A stretch of 64,000 nt of DNA. It comes from Vibrio gazogenes. GTDB taxonomy: Bacteria; Pseudomonadota; Gammaproteobacteria; Enterobacterales; Vibrionaceae. Position numbers and translations under genes: made by a program. Positions 54,536 through 63,319 of this stretch are shown in pieces; within the stretch, counting starts at the first letter, position 1; each line of letters begins with the position of its first letter. The stretch is from the NCBI RefSeq assembly GCF_002196515.1, contig NZ_CP018836.1, positions 62,001 to 126,000 of the forward strand. Reading direction: 5' to 3'. Under the pieces are notes generated by a model. The model did no database searches and had not been told where the DNA came from. It saw nothing but the letters and a program-made list of their open reading frames with translations.

Positions 54536-54597
54536 AAATTAGCTCCCCCTTAAGGTTGGCCACGGATTAGAGCGGGAGTCCAATTATCTTGTTAGTT
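54536..54597. repeat. attC remnant interrupted by the IS
   Basis: Minus strand CTAACAAGATAATTGG starts an attC at the GNAT stop codon, but no GTTAG-type R' end follows before the IS110-like sequence begins (~54535). The site seems to have been the insertion target. Confidence 0.5.
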
Positions 54598-55122
54598 GCG
54601 TTCTTGCCACTCCGAACGCAACACCCCATATTTCATTGAATCGTAATACTCGCCTTCATAATAACGTACTTTTCTTAGCCTTGCTTCTTGTTGAAAACCC
54701 AACTTCAGCGCCAGAGACATCATGCGCGGATTACCTGACCATGTTGTCAAACCGACCCTTTCGATTGTGTTATTTTTGAACAAGTATGATATCCATTGAG
54801 GAAGAGCCAAAGCAGCGATACCTTGCCCCCAGAATTTTGAATCGTAGATTACCACACCAGCTTCAAGCCAACGAGTTTCTTCGCATTCCCAATAACAGTT
54901 GACTGTCCCTATCGGAGTATCATCGACAGTAATTAACTGTAAATCTGAGCCGATTAACAACCGTTGAAACGAAGACTTTTCAAACTGCTTTAATGAAGGG
55001 TGAGAATAAGGGAAATATGGACCATTAAACTGAGTCCATGCGTCGTTTGAAGTTACCAAAGCATGGATTGATTCCAATTCATTTGATTTTGCTGGTCTAA
55101 TACTTATTCGTTTTTCTTCCAC
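54592..55122 (-). CDS. RimJ-like GNAT acetyltransferase cassette
   Basis: 176 aa. ISIRPAKSNELESIHALV, then LEAGVVIYDSKFWGQGIAAL with the acetyl-CoA loop, and MMSLALKLGFQQEARLRKVRYY. This resembles the RimJ/RimL/SpeG group. A cassette with its own attC remnant downstream and another attC upstream (55149-55219). Confidence 0.85.
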   Translation of the reverse strand: MEEKRISIRPAKSNELESIHALVTSNDAWTQFNGPYFPYSHPSLKQFEKSSFQRLLIGSDLQLITVDDTPIGTVNCYWECEETRWLEAGVVIYDSKFWGQGIAALALPQWISYLFKNNTIERVGLTTWSGNPRMMSLALKLGFQQEARLRKVRYYEGEYYDSMKYGVLRSEWQERN

Positions 55123-55148
55123 GATACTTCCCTGTTCTTTGAAGCAAA

Positions 55149-55219
55149 CTAACGTTGCAAATAACCGGATCGAATGGAGCGCAGCGGAATTAGCATCCGA
55201 GTTAATTTGCTTTGTTATA
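55149..55219. repeat. attC recombination site
   Basis: Minus strand TATAACAAAGC (R'') to GCAACGTTAG (R'), 71 bp, with inner complementary segments around AATTAACTCGGATGC. A good attC. Confidence 0.75.
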
Positions 55220-55248
55220 CGCCATCGCTGGCTGTAACTTAGCCGACA

Positions 55249-55344
55249 TTATGGCACCTGTATTGTTGATATAGGTGAGTATTCGATAGGATTAAGAATA
55301 CGGCCTGTTGCTTGAAGAACAGGTTCACCAATATCAAGATTCAT
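55249..55344 (-). CDS. tiny cassette ORF or gene fragment
   Basis: 31 aa, MNLDIGEPVLQATGRILNPI to TIQVP. The same frame stays open upstream of the ATG (FLADQGWIDIKKK) into the VCR-like attC, so it may be the 3' end of a gene that lost its start. Not recognised. Confidence 0.3.
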   Translation of the reverse strand: MNLDIGEPVLQATGRILNPIEYSPISTIQVP

Positions 55345-55384
55345 TTTTTTCTTAATATCTATCCACCCTTGATCTGCAAGAAAC

Positions 55385-55508
55385 GCATAACGCTAAGCTA
55401 AGTGGCTGCAAACACCACACTAAACCTAAAATTACCACCGTAAACACATAAAACTGATTTGAACGAAAGCCGCCACGCGTTTGCAGTCCGTCTTGAGCGA
55501 CTTGTATG
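55385..55508. repeat. VCR-like attC
   Basis: About 124 bp. The minus strand contains ACGCGTGGCGGCTTTCG, TTTAGGTTTAGTG and the end TTAGCTTAGCGTTATG, closely following the V. cholerae repeat pattern in sequence and length. It supports a Vibrio chromosomal-integron origin. Confidence 0.8.
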
Positions 55509-55527
55509 TAAATCCCCCAACGGTCTT

Positions 55528-56052
55528 CTAATACACACAACCATTAAACTCAATGACTTGTTCGCTTAAGGCACAACTATCATTGTAAGACTTCACCATA
55601 CCTCCACGGTAAACAAACTGCTTCCAATTTTTCTGCTGCTCATCGAAGTAATGAATTGGCAACAATAACTCGGAATACCCTGAGTTTTTATAAACATCCG
55701 GCTCATAAGCAAAGAGAAAAGAGTGAGTTACCCCAAAAGACTCTAAATATCGATCAAGTTCTTTCACGATAATTTTAGCTAAACCTAGGCCACGCTTGCT
55801 AGGTATGACGGCTATGCCACCGATTATACCCGCTTTGAAATTTGTTGAGCCCTGATTCATTAAACGACTATAAGCGAAGCCAGTGGCAATAATTTGGCTC
55901 TCATCTTCAACAAGAATAGCGCAAACAAATTCTGAATTTAGAAGGAGCCTAGAACTCTCACCAAATACCAAGTTTAAATGAGTATTCAGCGTGGCCTCAT
56001 AAGCTTTAATCTCTGCATTTTCTATAACTGATACTTTCAAAGTTAGCTCCAT
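55528..56052 (-). CDS. GNAT acetyltransferase cassette
   Basis: 174 aa. GIIGGIAVIPSKRGLGLAKI is the acetyl-CoA-binding motif (RGLGLA). VYKNSGYSELLLPIHYFDEQ and GGMVKSY follow. Between a short attC-like site and the VCR-like attC. Confidence 0.8.
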   Translation of the reverse strand: MELTLKVSVIENAEIKAYEATLNTHLNLVFGESSRLLLNSEFVCAILVEDESQIIATGFAYSRLMNQGSTNFKAGIIGGIAVIPSKRGLGLAKIIVKELDRYLESFGVTHSFLFAYEPDVYKNSGYSELLLPIHYFDEQQKNWKQFVYRGGMVKSYNDSCALSEQVIEFNGCVY

Positions 56053-56055
56053 TCA

Positions 56056-56086
56056 CATAACGTCGCGGTGCAACGCTTTGCTAGAT
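56056..56086. repeat. short attC-like sequence
   Basis: Minus strand ATCTAGCAAAGCG...CGCGACGTTATG, overlapping the stop codon of the phosphorylase-HD gene. The R' end is canonical but the site is only ~31 bp, so it may be a deleted attC. Confidence 0.4.
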
Positions 56087-58627
56087 TGTATTTTTAGCCG
56101 CTACAGCATTTACAATACTCTGACAAACAGGATTTATGATGCTTTTTTCGATTTCGGTTTTCCATGATTCATAATCTGAGATTTCTGATCCATAGTCATG
56201 CTCTATACACAACTGTATGAAGCAATCTATTCGGTCAATTTCTCTTGCAACAGCGCCGTTTATAGTGCTTTTATTTTCAAACTGCTCCCACAGATCGTAC
56301 AAATTCGAGTACTGGAACTCATTGTATGTAGATAACATACCCAGCATCTTATTAACTTTTGCTTCAGCTGCTTTAGCTTCATCATTTCGCTGCCTAGGTA
56401 GCAAGTCACCAATGTATGATTCTGCCAAATCATGAAATAAAAATATTTTTCTTATAGTTTCTTTCGAGTATCTAGAGCAACTTCCTTTCCAAGAGCTTGA
56501 TACATCATTTGGAGATACCTTTTCTGGCAGAAACATCTCTATTAAAAGTAAACCACCAGCTGTGTGCGACAAGACTGACTCTGGCTTTTCTGTTTTTCTT
56601 GAGTGATTTTTAGCAACATCATTCCACCCAGACCTGTCTAATTTCTTAAGAGAATAAAATTTGTAAATCAGATTCTTTATGCTAAATGATTCATCTTCAA
56701 AATGCCCTTTTAGCATTTCGCAGTAATCTCTTAATTCAAAGGATTCTGTTACATTAGATATTTTTGTACCGCTTAAGAATTTAGAAATTTTAGCTCTGTA
56801 TTTGCTTTCAAGACACCCGGCAGCAAGCCTTTTTTGACAAAGTGATAATAAAGTAATGAGCTCAACATCTCTGAGAGGATAAGTGATTTGAGACTCTATT
56901 GACCTACTAATCTTATCAATTAATGTATTGAACGTTCTATCGATAGGCACCCCAACACAATCTACATTATTCATAGTCTCTCTAGGATCGTATTCTATGT
57001 CCCCATAATATTCTAAGTGAAACCCTCTGTTTAAGTTGTCAAACTCTTTACTATACAGGCAAGCCTCTATATAGGACTCCAGCTCTCCCTCTGCCTCAAG
57101 AACTATTAGGCTTATACAAATACTTCTGAATAATAATTTTTTTTCAGGGGAATTTAACTTATGAAAATCCTGCTCTAACGTACTATTTTTATTTTTACTC
57201 TTTCTGCCAAGAAGCTGTTCTCGCCATCTAACTAGTTCATTCTTAGCCACTATCTTTTGCTGGCCAGTTCTTACTCTCCCCATCAGGTAACAGATATGTG
57301 CTTTTACTCCGAAATCAGAGCCCTCATTTTTAGACAGCTTATTACTATAAGCTCTTATCAGAGTGCTAACTAACTTTCTTTCGTCCTCATGAGAGAAAAG
57401 CATTTTCTTACAAAATTTGTTAATTCTGTGAGGGTAAATTCTGGATAGCAACATTTCCATATGACTATCAAAGTCCTTGTAGAACAAATACTCCATAATC
57501 CTATAAGCAACCAAATAGTCCACTGCTGATTCAGGCAGCCTCCCAAGAATATCTTTATTTTCACTTAGCGATTTATCTATGACAACCTTATAAGCAACCT
57601 TAGAAAGTTCTTCTATTTGTCTATTTAGTTGTCGGTCTCTCCTAAGACGTGGCTGAATCCCCAAGAAAACCTTCTCTATAGAATCCCCGGTGTCAATTTT
57701 TTCAGATAGCTCATTTAAGAATTCTATACTTTTATGGAAAGCTGAGAATGTATTATCTGTATCACCTTCCGATTCGACATTCATTCTTATACAAACTGTG
57801 TCCTCTTTAAAATCAATTAAAGTACTAACAACATGCCGAATAAGCTGTGTCGCATTATTTAATGCTATCTTCCTGATAGCCCCACCTTTCACGAGATCAT
57901 GTTCTTTTTTTGAGCCGTCAGCTAGATCTGAAATACCTCTGACCACGACAATTTTGTCTGAATCCATCCTACTGTGAATTGCCGCTAGAACTACCGAGTA
58001 AGACTCCATATCGACCGCTAAGATATGTCTGTTTCTTGATTCGATAATCCAACTTTGAAATTCTGGATCGTCAACAAGGTATGGCGTCATGGCAATAGGG
58101 CCAAAATGCGTATCAATCTTTTCAGTTAATAAATCTTTCTGATGTAAAACCTCTATGTCCTTGGTATCTAAGCCGTTGATGGAATAGAACGGGGCTGAGG
58201 ACTGAATCTGGCGATATATCTGATTCGAAATTCCATCTATCTGCAATTCTTTTCCCCCAGATATTAGTTTCCCTTCTTTTATTTTAGTTCTATACATTGG
58301 ATTATCGGTAGACTTGGCAATTACTACGTCACATAATCTACAGTCATCAGAAATCCTGCCACTTATACCGACCAAAATGAGTAGCTTCGCGGATATTAAG
58401 TTCATATACTGGGTGGTTTTAATTCCCGCAATTTCTGGCCCTTGATCATCGATTATTAGCTTAACAAGAGAAACCAATTCCTTCTTGTTTGTCTGTGTCT
58501 CTCCAGCATATATTTCTAATTTACTATCATAATTTTTTGGGGTCCATTTGATGTCTGAAAAAAAATCTGAGGATTTGTCTTCTTCCCTCAAAGCAAGTAT
58601 GAAAGCCACATCATATTTATCAGTCAT
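56081..58627 (-). CDS. nucleoside phosphorylase - HD hydrolase fusion, cassette gene
   Basis: 848 aa. Residues ~1-265 resemble the PNP/MTA nucleosidase fold (YDVAFILALREED, LLILVGISGRIS, ILAVDMESYSVVLAAIH, VVVVRGISDLADG), which would cleave or phosphorylyse nucleosides. About 270-660 is helical and unrecognised. The C-terminus is an HD phosphohydrolase of the YfbR/HDDC2 type: His688 (LSHTAGG), His732-Asp733 with Glu736 (FHDLAES), Asp798 (REIDRID). YfbR enzymes dephosphorylate deoxynucleotides. No signal peptide. PNP domains are known as effectors in anti-phage proteins, so a nucleotide-depleting defence role is plausible but unproven. A single very long gene in an integron cassette is unusual. 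Confidence 0.75.
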   Translation of the reverse strand: MTDKYDVAFILALREEDKSSDFFSDIKWTPKNYDSKLEIYAGETQTNKKELVSLVKLIIDDQGPEIAGIKTTQYMNLISAKLLILVGISGRISDDCRLCDVVIAKSTDNPMYRTKIKEGKLISGGKELQIDGISNQIYRQIQSSAPFYSINGLDTKDIEVLHQKDLLTEKIDTHFGPIAMTPYLVDDPEFQSWIIESRNRHILAVDMESYSVVLAAIHSRMDSDKIVVVRGISDLADGSKKEHDLVKGGAIRKIALNNATQLIRHVVSTLIDFKEDTVCIRMNVESEGDTDNTFSAFHKSIEFLNELSEKIDTGDSIEKVFLGIQPRLRRDRQLNRQIEELSKVAYKVVIDKSLSENKDILGRLPESAVDYLVAYRIMEYLFYKDFDSHMEMLLSRIYPHRINKFCKKMLFSHEDERKLVSTLIRAYSNKLSKNEGSDFGVKAHICYLMGRVRTGQQKIVAKNELVRWREQLLGRKSKNKNSTLEQDFHKLNSPEKKLLFRSICISLIVLEAEGELESYIEACLYSKEFDNLNRGFHLEYYGDIEYDPRETMNNVDCVGVPIDRTFNTLIDKISRSIESQITYPLRDVELITLLSLCQKRLAAGCLESKYRAKISKFLSGTKISNVTESFELRDYCEMLKGHFEDESFSIKNLIYKFYSLKKLDRSGWNDVAKNHSRKTEKPESVLSHTAGGLLLIEMFLPEKVSPNDVSSSWKGSCSRYSKETIRKIFLFHDLAESYIGDLLPRQRNDEAKAAEAKVNKMLGMLSTYNEFQYSNLYDLWEQFENKSTINGAVAREIDRIDCFIQLCIEHDYGSEISDYESWKTEIEKSIINPVCQSIVNAVAAKNTI

Positions 58628-58714
58628 CTAATTCTCATCCTATAGCTAATGGTATTACATAATCTTATTTTTTAGACTCATATATCCAAGCATGCTTCCG
58701 AAAAACTCGGAAAT

Positions 58715-58794
58715 CTAACGCCGCCAGCACGCGCGGCCTTGTAGTGAAGGCGAAGCCACAACGAAAAAGACGTCGCAGTGCCTAGCCTTGTTAA
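58715..58794. repeat. attC recombination site
   Basis: Minus strand TTTAACAAGGCTAGGCACTG at one end and GCGGCGTTAG at the other, 80 bp, with complementary arms. Directly follows the GNAT stop codon. Clear attC. Confidence 0.8.
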
Positions 58795-58798
58795 ATTT

Positions 58799-59230
58799 TT
58801 ATAGCGCCATATGCAACAAAGGATAAGGCTTGCCCTGCCCATCTACTGGTGATCGACCTGCCACTTTAAAGCCAATATGCTGGTAAAAACCTAGCGCCTG
58901 TTCATTCTGCTCATTTACATCAACCTTTGATGCTTCCTGCTCTTTGATAGCATGGGCCGCTAACATGGCACCAATGCCTTTGCCACGTGCATCAGGTGAG
59001 ATGAACAACATCTCAATATTCCCGTCATGTACTCCACAGAATCCCTGAATTTCACCGTTACCGTTTTTAACGCACCTTAAATCAACTGCGTCAAAATACT
59101 GTTCTAGAATTAACGGCTTTAACTCCTGTAGATCATCTTCAGCCAGAAAATCATGCGTTGCCCTGACCGACGCTTCCCAGACTTCTATCAGATGAAGGTG
59201 ATCTGCTTTTTCTACGATCTCAATATTCAT
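58799..59230 (-). CDS. GNAT acetyltransferase, first cassette after the leader
   Basis: 143 aa. IEMLFISPDARGKGIGAMLA has the acetyl-CoA loop, and ALGFYQHIGFKVAGRSPVDG the C-terminal motif; close in pattern to the YjaB/YiaC group. ATG 59230 is preferred over the GTG at 59233. Promoter-proximal cassette next to copy 2 of the 346-bp repeat. Confidence 0.85.
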   Translation of the reverse strand: MNIEIVEKADHLHLIEVWEASVRATHDFLAEDDLQELKPLILEQYFDAVDLRCVKNGNGEIQGFCGVHDGNIEMLFISPDARGKGIGAMLAAHAIKEQEASKVDVNEQNEQALGFYQHIGFKVAGRSPVDGQGKPYPLLHMAL

Positions 59231-59252
59231 CACTAAACCCGATTGAAAATTT

Positions 59253-59598
59253 AACAGTTATTATACAGAACCACTCTACAGGAATACTTCTGTATAACTT
59301 ACCGCTCCTTGATGAGATTTCCGTCCTAATCGCATGAAAAAACAAACAAAATACCAGTAAAAACATCACTACATCAGAAATCACAGTACAACGCTGTCTA
59401 ATTTGCTCATAAATGATTGACTGACGTTCCCACCACCATATACATCTCGGATAAGCGCCATTGGTTCGTAAATAAGCACTTAAACACAGTAAATAGCATT
59501 GAATAGGTTAGTGAAAATCGCCAGAAAAAATTGACACAAACATGATATTTTTTGATGCAGATAGGTTTTGTAAAAAATTTCAGCGTTTTGATCATCAA
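59253..59598. repeat. 346-bp duplicated non-coding leader, copy 2
   Basis: Same sequence and orientation as 52375-52722, ~6.9 kb away. The end next to the GNAT cassette carries the same TTATACAGAA inverted repeat and an AACAG boundary. No integrase gene is found on its far side in this window. Confidence 0.85.
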
Positions 59599-59637
59599 GA
59601 GAAATAATACTGCTGTGGTGTGATGTGCGATGACTTT

Positions 59638-59887
59638 CCTGAGTTCAGAGACTCATTGGCTTTCAAAAGGGTTTCTCCCAATTCAGGTTAGCCACCAAAC
59701 AAAGAAAATCATTCATGGATGAATGGTTAGGCTTTTCCGGGCAGGACGCCCGTAAAAGTCGGTTCTGGAAAGCGCACACCCAAGCCCAATAAAAAGATTT
59801 TCTGGTTCGTCTTTCATCTTTGAAAGATGAACTGGCGCACTGAGTAATGATGTTTCTGAAATTGAGGAACGCAATTGTGCGTCAAAA
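59638..59887. repeat. direct repeat copy A (with inserted hairpin element)
   Basis: About 170 bp shared with 60106-60277 (begins CCTGAGTTCAGAGACTCATT, ends GAACGCAATTGTGCGTCAAA). Copy A carries an extra ~76 bp between GAATGGTT and CGTCTTTC, containing the hairpin at 59732-59758. Confidence 0.8.
59732..59758. repeat. small palindromic insertion
   Basis: CTTTTCCGGGC-AGGAC-GCCCGTAAAAG, a REP-like hairpin that is absent from repeat copy B. Confidence 0.6.
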
Positions 59888-60105
59888 TTCGGTGCCAAAG
59901 GCTAGACTAATAAGACTTGTGATATGGATGTTTGGGACGCAATCATATTCATTGATTTCATTAGCATTTTCGGATACACCCCAGTTCCTTTTGATAGATG
60001 TCAAAAGGAACCAAAAGCATCTTTTCTGGTTCAGTACGCGTTATCAGGGGTGGATTGATTCGCATCCTGCTCAAGCAATCCTGAAAAATCGTCCATGATT
60101 TTTCC

Positions 60106-60277
60106 CCTGAGTTCAGAGACTCATTGGCTTTCAAAAGGGTTTCTCCCCAACTCAAATTATCCACCAAACAAAGAAAATCATTCATGGATGAATGGTTCGT
60201 CTTTCATCTTTGAAAGATGAACTGGCGCACTGAGTAACGATGTCTCTGAAATTGAGGAACGCAATTGTGCGTCAAAT
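60106..60277. repeat. direct repeat copy B
   Basis: Uninterrupted version of the repeat at 59638-59887, about 90% identical outside the insertion. Confidence 0.8.
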
Positions 60278-60367
60278 TTAGGAGCCGGAGGCGGGGAGAA
60301 ATAGCAAAAGTGCTTATGCAGCGGTGACGCGTTCAGGATCAGGCAAATGCCAGCCCCAAAACAATGA

Positions 60368-60387
60368 CAGGGGACAAGCGTCCCCTG
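60368..60387. terminator. hairpin after the nuclease gene
   Basis: CAGGGGAC-AAGC-GTCCCCTG, a perfect 8-bp stem about 20 bp beyond the stop of the minus-strand nuclease gene. Only a weak T-run follows. Confidence 0.55.
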
Positions 60388-60405
60388 ATTGAAGAAAGGT
60401 ATTGA

Positions 60406-63003
60406 TTAGGCGTGACGTCGAATCGCCAATAACCCAAACAGAGAAACCAATAGCACGCCACTGACCGAGCCGCCCATTTTTAGTTCCAGAACCGCAGGAT
60501 CATGGTCTGATGCCCGGTATTGGTCGCGGTATTTAGGGAGGTCGCCTTTATATTTGTTATTGTAATCAAACAGAGAAGACTCAGCCGCATTGATATGCCA
60601 GTCGGTGGCATCAATTACGTGCGTTTTCAGACTTGGGCTAATCAAAATATGGTCTAAAGAGCCCACTTCGTCATTGTACGAATAACTCCAGTTGTCAGGA
60701 TGAATCATACTCACTGCACTGATATAACCGTAGCCATGTGTGATGTCAGCTCCTTGATCGCCAAACTGCGGTTTGCCATTGATGAAAGTATTTCTGGCTG
60801 CATGGATGGTTTTGCCATATTTCTCAGGAGTGTAATCGGTCAGTACCAGCAATGGATCTTCTTTGCCGTAGGCATTGAGATCTCCGAGAATGATTTGATG
60901 ACCCTCGATGGTTTTCAACGCGTCTCCCAGTGCGACGGCAGCGGCAACGCGGAAGTTCTCACATGAGCCTTGGAAATCCGGGTCTTGCTGACCTTGTCCG
61001 CCATTTTCAACCGCAGCCGCATCTTCCCAACAGGCTGAGCCTTTGGATTTAAAGTGGTTCACTGCAATGGTGAGTGTTTGCTCGGTGCCGTTGCTGCTAC
61101 TGACTTTAAATGTCGGGGCGAGGGTATCACGCTGATAGTTTTTACCATCTTCAATCATATTGCCGTCTTTGTCATACACAGCAGGTGCTTGTTGCGATGG
61201 CATATGAATGATACGTGGCGTGGTTAAAGAGACATGTTGATTGCGGTAGATAAGGCCTGTGGTAATCGCATCGGTGCCGACAGTATCCCGTGAATCGATG
61301 GTGCCGTCCTGATTGCTGTCTATCGTCACATAATGGTAGCGGTTTTCCGGTTTGTCTATCTGTTGATTGAGCTGCTCGACCAACTGATGAATGGCACCGC
61401 CATCGCCGAAACCGTTATTTTCAATTTCCATCAGGCCGACAATATCAGCATCGAGCTGCAAGATTGCACGTACAATTTTCTCTTGCTGAATGGCAAATTC
61501 ACCGGCACTTTTTGCGCCGCGGTTACTGCCATAAGGATTCGCATCACCGCCAAATGGAGAATTGAAATAATTCAGCACATTGAACGTGGCAATACGCAGG
61601 TCTCCACCGTCTTGCAATTGTGGTGAAGCGCGGCGTGGTGAGTTGTGAACGAAGTTATCCTGAGTCAGTGTATTGGTCATGATCAGGCGATATTCACCAT
61701 AACTGTAAGTGAGCACACCTTGAGCATCGCTGAGGGTATCGTTGATGCGGATGTAATCTTCGGTCGAACCGTCTTGATCAGCATCGCTCCGGCCAAACTG
61801 CGGGTAGTAAGGGATTTTGCCATCATCAGCAACCTGATCCGACTCAACAAACAGACGATGTCGGGCATTGTCCAGACTTTGCTGCTTGGCTTGCTCTGAC
61901 CCTGCTGCAAAGTTTTGGTTCGGCTGGACATTTAAACGCCCCTGAGCGAGTACCATATTGTTGCGTCTGGCGTCATAGTCATAACTGAACGTGCGGGTTA
62001 CTCGCATGTCCAGCGTGGATGGCAGGTTAACCAGCATCCCTTCATAGCGTTCCAGCGTTTGGGCAAAGTTATCATCCCCTGCGGCTAAGACAATATCGGT
62101 TGCTTGTGGCGGTTGTTGCGCTCCCTGTTTGACCCACTGATGGTTATCAGCCGAGAGTTCGGTCAAATCATAATACTCTTTGACTTTCCCTTTCGCGCAG
62201 ACCACATCACCGGGTTTGAGAGCAGCGGCTGACTGACCGGTGTAGATGAAAAGACCTTCCGAGGTATTGCTATTGTAGTCGTCTTCCAGCGCTTGCAGAT
62301 AGAAGCCTTTGGTCAGCCCTGTTGTAACGGCGCTGACGACTCCCCGAACGGTATATTGTTGATCAGTGGTGTTACTTGAGCCACTGAGCAGTGGCGAGCG
62401 GCTGCCTTCTCCCTGAATTTCTTGGATGGAGATAAAGGATTCACCCTCACAGGTAAAGGTTGAGCCAGAACTATCGATGTCGATAGTGCCAAGCCCGTCG
62501 ATATTGTCTTTTTCGGCACGAGTCCATTGTGATTCGACATAGGTCGGTGAAGGGGTTAAATGACTGGATTGGCGCACCAAGGTGACGTCTTTGGCAAAAT
62601 CGCTGCCGCCCATCGTGCCGATCACATCGTGTACTACGCCGTTACGGAGTAAAGCGACCGGGTCATTGCCGTTAAAGTTCAGGACGGTGGTATTGGTTTC
62701 CTGACTGACCGCCAGAATGTCACCGCCGGCCTGACTATTGGCAATCACGAGCACCCCGTGAGCCGGAATGTTCCGCCCGTCGAGGTGGAGTTTATTGCGC
62801 CACTCGCCATTCCCGTTGGTTGATTTTGCCAGCGTATAGCCGTCCAGAGCGCGTGCTTCATCTCCGGTATTGGCTATTTCGATGGCTTTATTGTACCCGG
62901 AGCCTTCCACATATTGTGAAAGGAGAATATCAGCGTGCGCCGAGAGCGAAAGAATGCCTCCGATGGCAATCGAAAGACATGATAATGAGGTTTTGACTTT
63001 CAT
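60406..63003 (-). CDS. exeM: ExeM/NucH-type extracellular nuclease
   Basis: 865 aa. Signal peptide to about residue 24 (LSLSAHADI), lamin-tail-like domain (QYVEGSGYNKAIEIANTGDE), an OB-like region (RGVVSAVTTGLTKGFYLQAL), and an exonuclease-endonuclease-phosphatase domain (RIATFNVLNYF, MEIENNGFGDGG, LGDLNAYGKEDPL, final SDHDPAVLEL). The C-terminus GGSVSGVLLVSLFGLLAIRR is a GlyGly-CTERM tail for rhombosortase processing and type II secretion. Such nucleases degrade extracellular DNA in biofilms. Confidence 0.93.
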   Translation of the reverse strand: MKVKTSLSCLSIAIGGILSLSAHADILLSQYVEGSGYNKAIEIANTGDEARALDGYTLAKSTNGNGEWRNKLHLDGRNIPAHGVLVIANSQAGGDILAVSQETNTTVLNFNGNDPVALLRNGVVHDVIGTMGGSDFAKDVTLVRQSSHLTPSPTYVESQWTRAEKDNIDGLGTIDIDSSGSTFTCEGESFISIQEIQGEGSRSPLLSGSSNTTDQQYTVRGVVSAVTTGLTKGFYLQALEDDYNSNTSEGLFIYTGQSAAALKPGDVVCAKGKVKEYYDLTELSADNHQWVKQGAQQPPQATDIVLAAGDDNFAQTLERYEGMLVNLPSTLDMRVTRTFSYDYDARRNNMVLAQGRLNVQPNQNFAAGSEQAKQQSLDNARHRLFVESDQVADDGKIPYYPQFGRSDADQDGSTEDYIRINDTLSDAQGVLTYSYGEYRLIMTNTLTQDNFVHNSPRRASPQLQDGGDLRIATFNVLNYFNSPFGGDANPYGSNRGAKSAGEFAIQQEKIVRAILQLDADIVGLMEIENNGFGDGGAIHQLVEQLNQQIDKPENRYHYVTIDSNQDGTIDSRDTVGTDAITTGLIYRNQHVSLTTPRIIHMPSQQAPAVYDKDGNMIEDGKNYQRDTLAPTFKVSSSNGTEQTLTIAVNHFKSKGSACWEDAAAVENGGQGQQDPDFQGSCENFRVAAAVALGDALKTIEGHQIILGDLNAYGKEDPLLVLTDYTPEKYGKTIHAARNTFINGKPQFGDQGADITHGYGYISAVSMIHPDNWSYSYNDEVGSLDHILISPSLKTHVIDATDWHINAAESSLFDYNNKYKGDLPKYRDQYRASDHDPAVLELKMGGSVSGVLLVSLFGLLAIRRHA

Positions 63004-63319
63004 TTCTGATCCACTTGACGTTGTTTTCCATGATTATGTGAGATTTCGTTCGTAAGTAATCAATGCATCAAAATTGATAACTCACTACGAAAATGACCAA
63101 CTATTTCACGGTTTAGTTTTACTTTTTAATATGAAACTAAAAATACATTTCAATGAACTTGAGAAGTGCATCGCATAAATAGCATCAATAAATCGAGATG
63201 AGTCACAGTTATATATGCAACAAAGTCAGTGTTGAGAGCGGGGGAAACCGCCACCGCAGTGGGCGGTGGCGATTGATGAGTCAGATGTGAGCCAAACAGC
63301 GGCACGAAACGGCTGAAGC
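63004..63319. other. intergenic region before the nuclease gene
   Basis: AT-rich promoter region for the nuclease gene (63004-63180) and a GC-rich hairpin at 63248-63273. No gene seen. Confidence 0.5.
63248..63273 (-). terminator. GC-rich hairpin after the ATP-grasp gene
   Basis: CCGCCACCGC paired with GGCGGTGGCG around a short loop; on the minus strand it is followed by GTTTCC. Probable terminator of the ATP-grasp gene. Confidence 0.5.

Larger units (their letters stand above)
59599..60405. other. non-coding region with two long direct repeats
   Basis: About 800 bp with no convincing gene. It holds repeat copy A (59638-59887) and copy B (60106-60277), a REP-like hairpin inside copy A, and a hairpin before the nuclease gene (60368-60387). 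Confidence 0.65.

Noticed and set aside
55352..55540. Minus-strand ORF of 62 aa
   Set aside because: It is the read-through of the VCR-like attC; not a gene.
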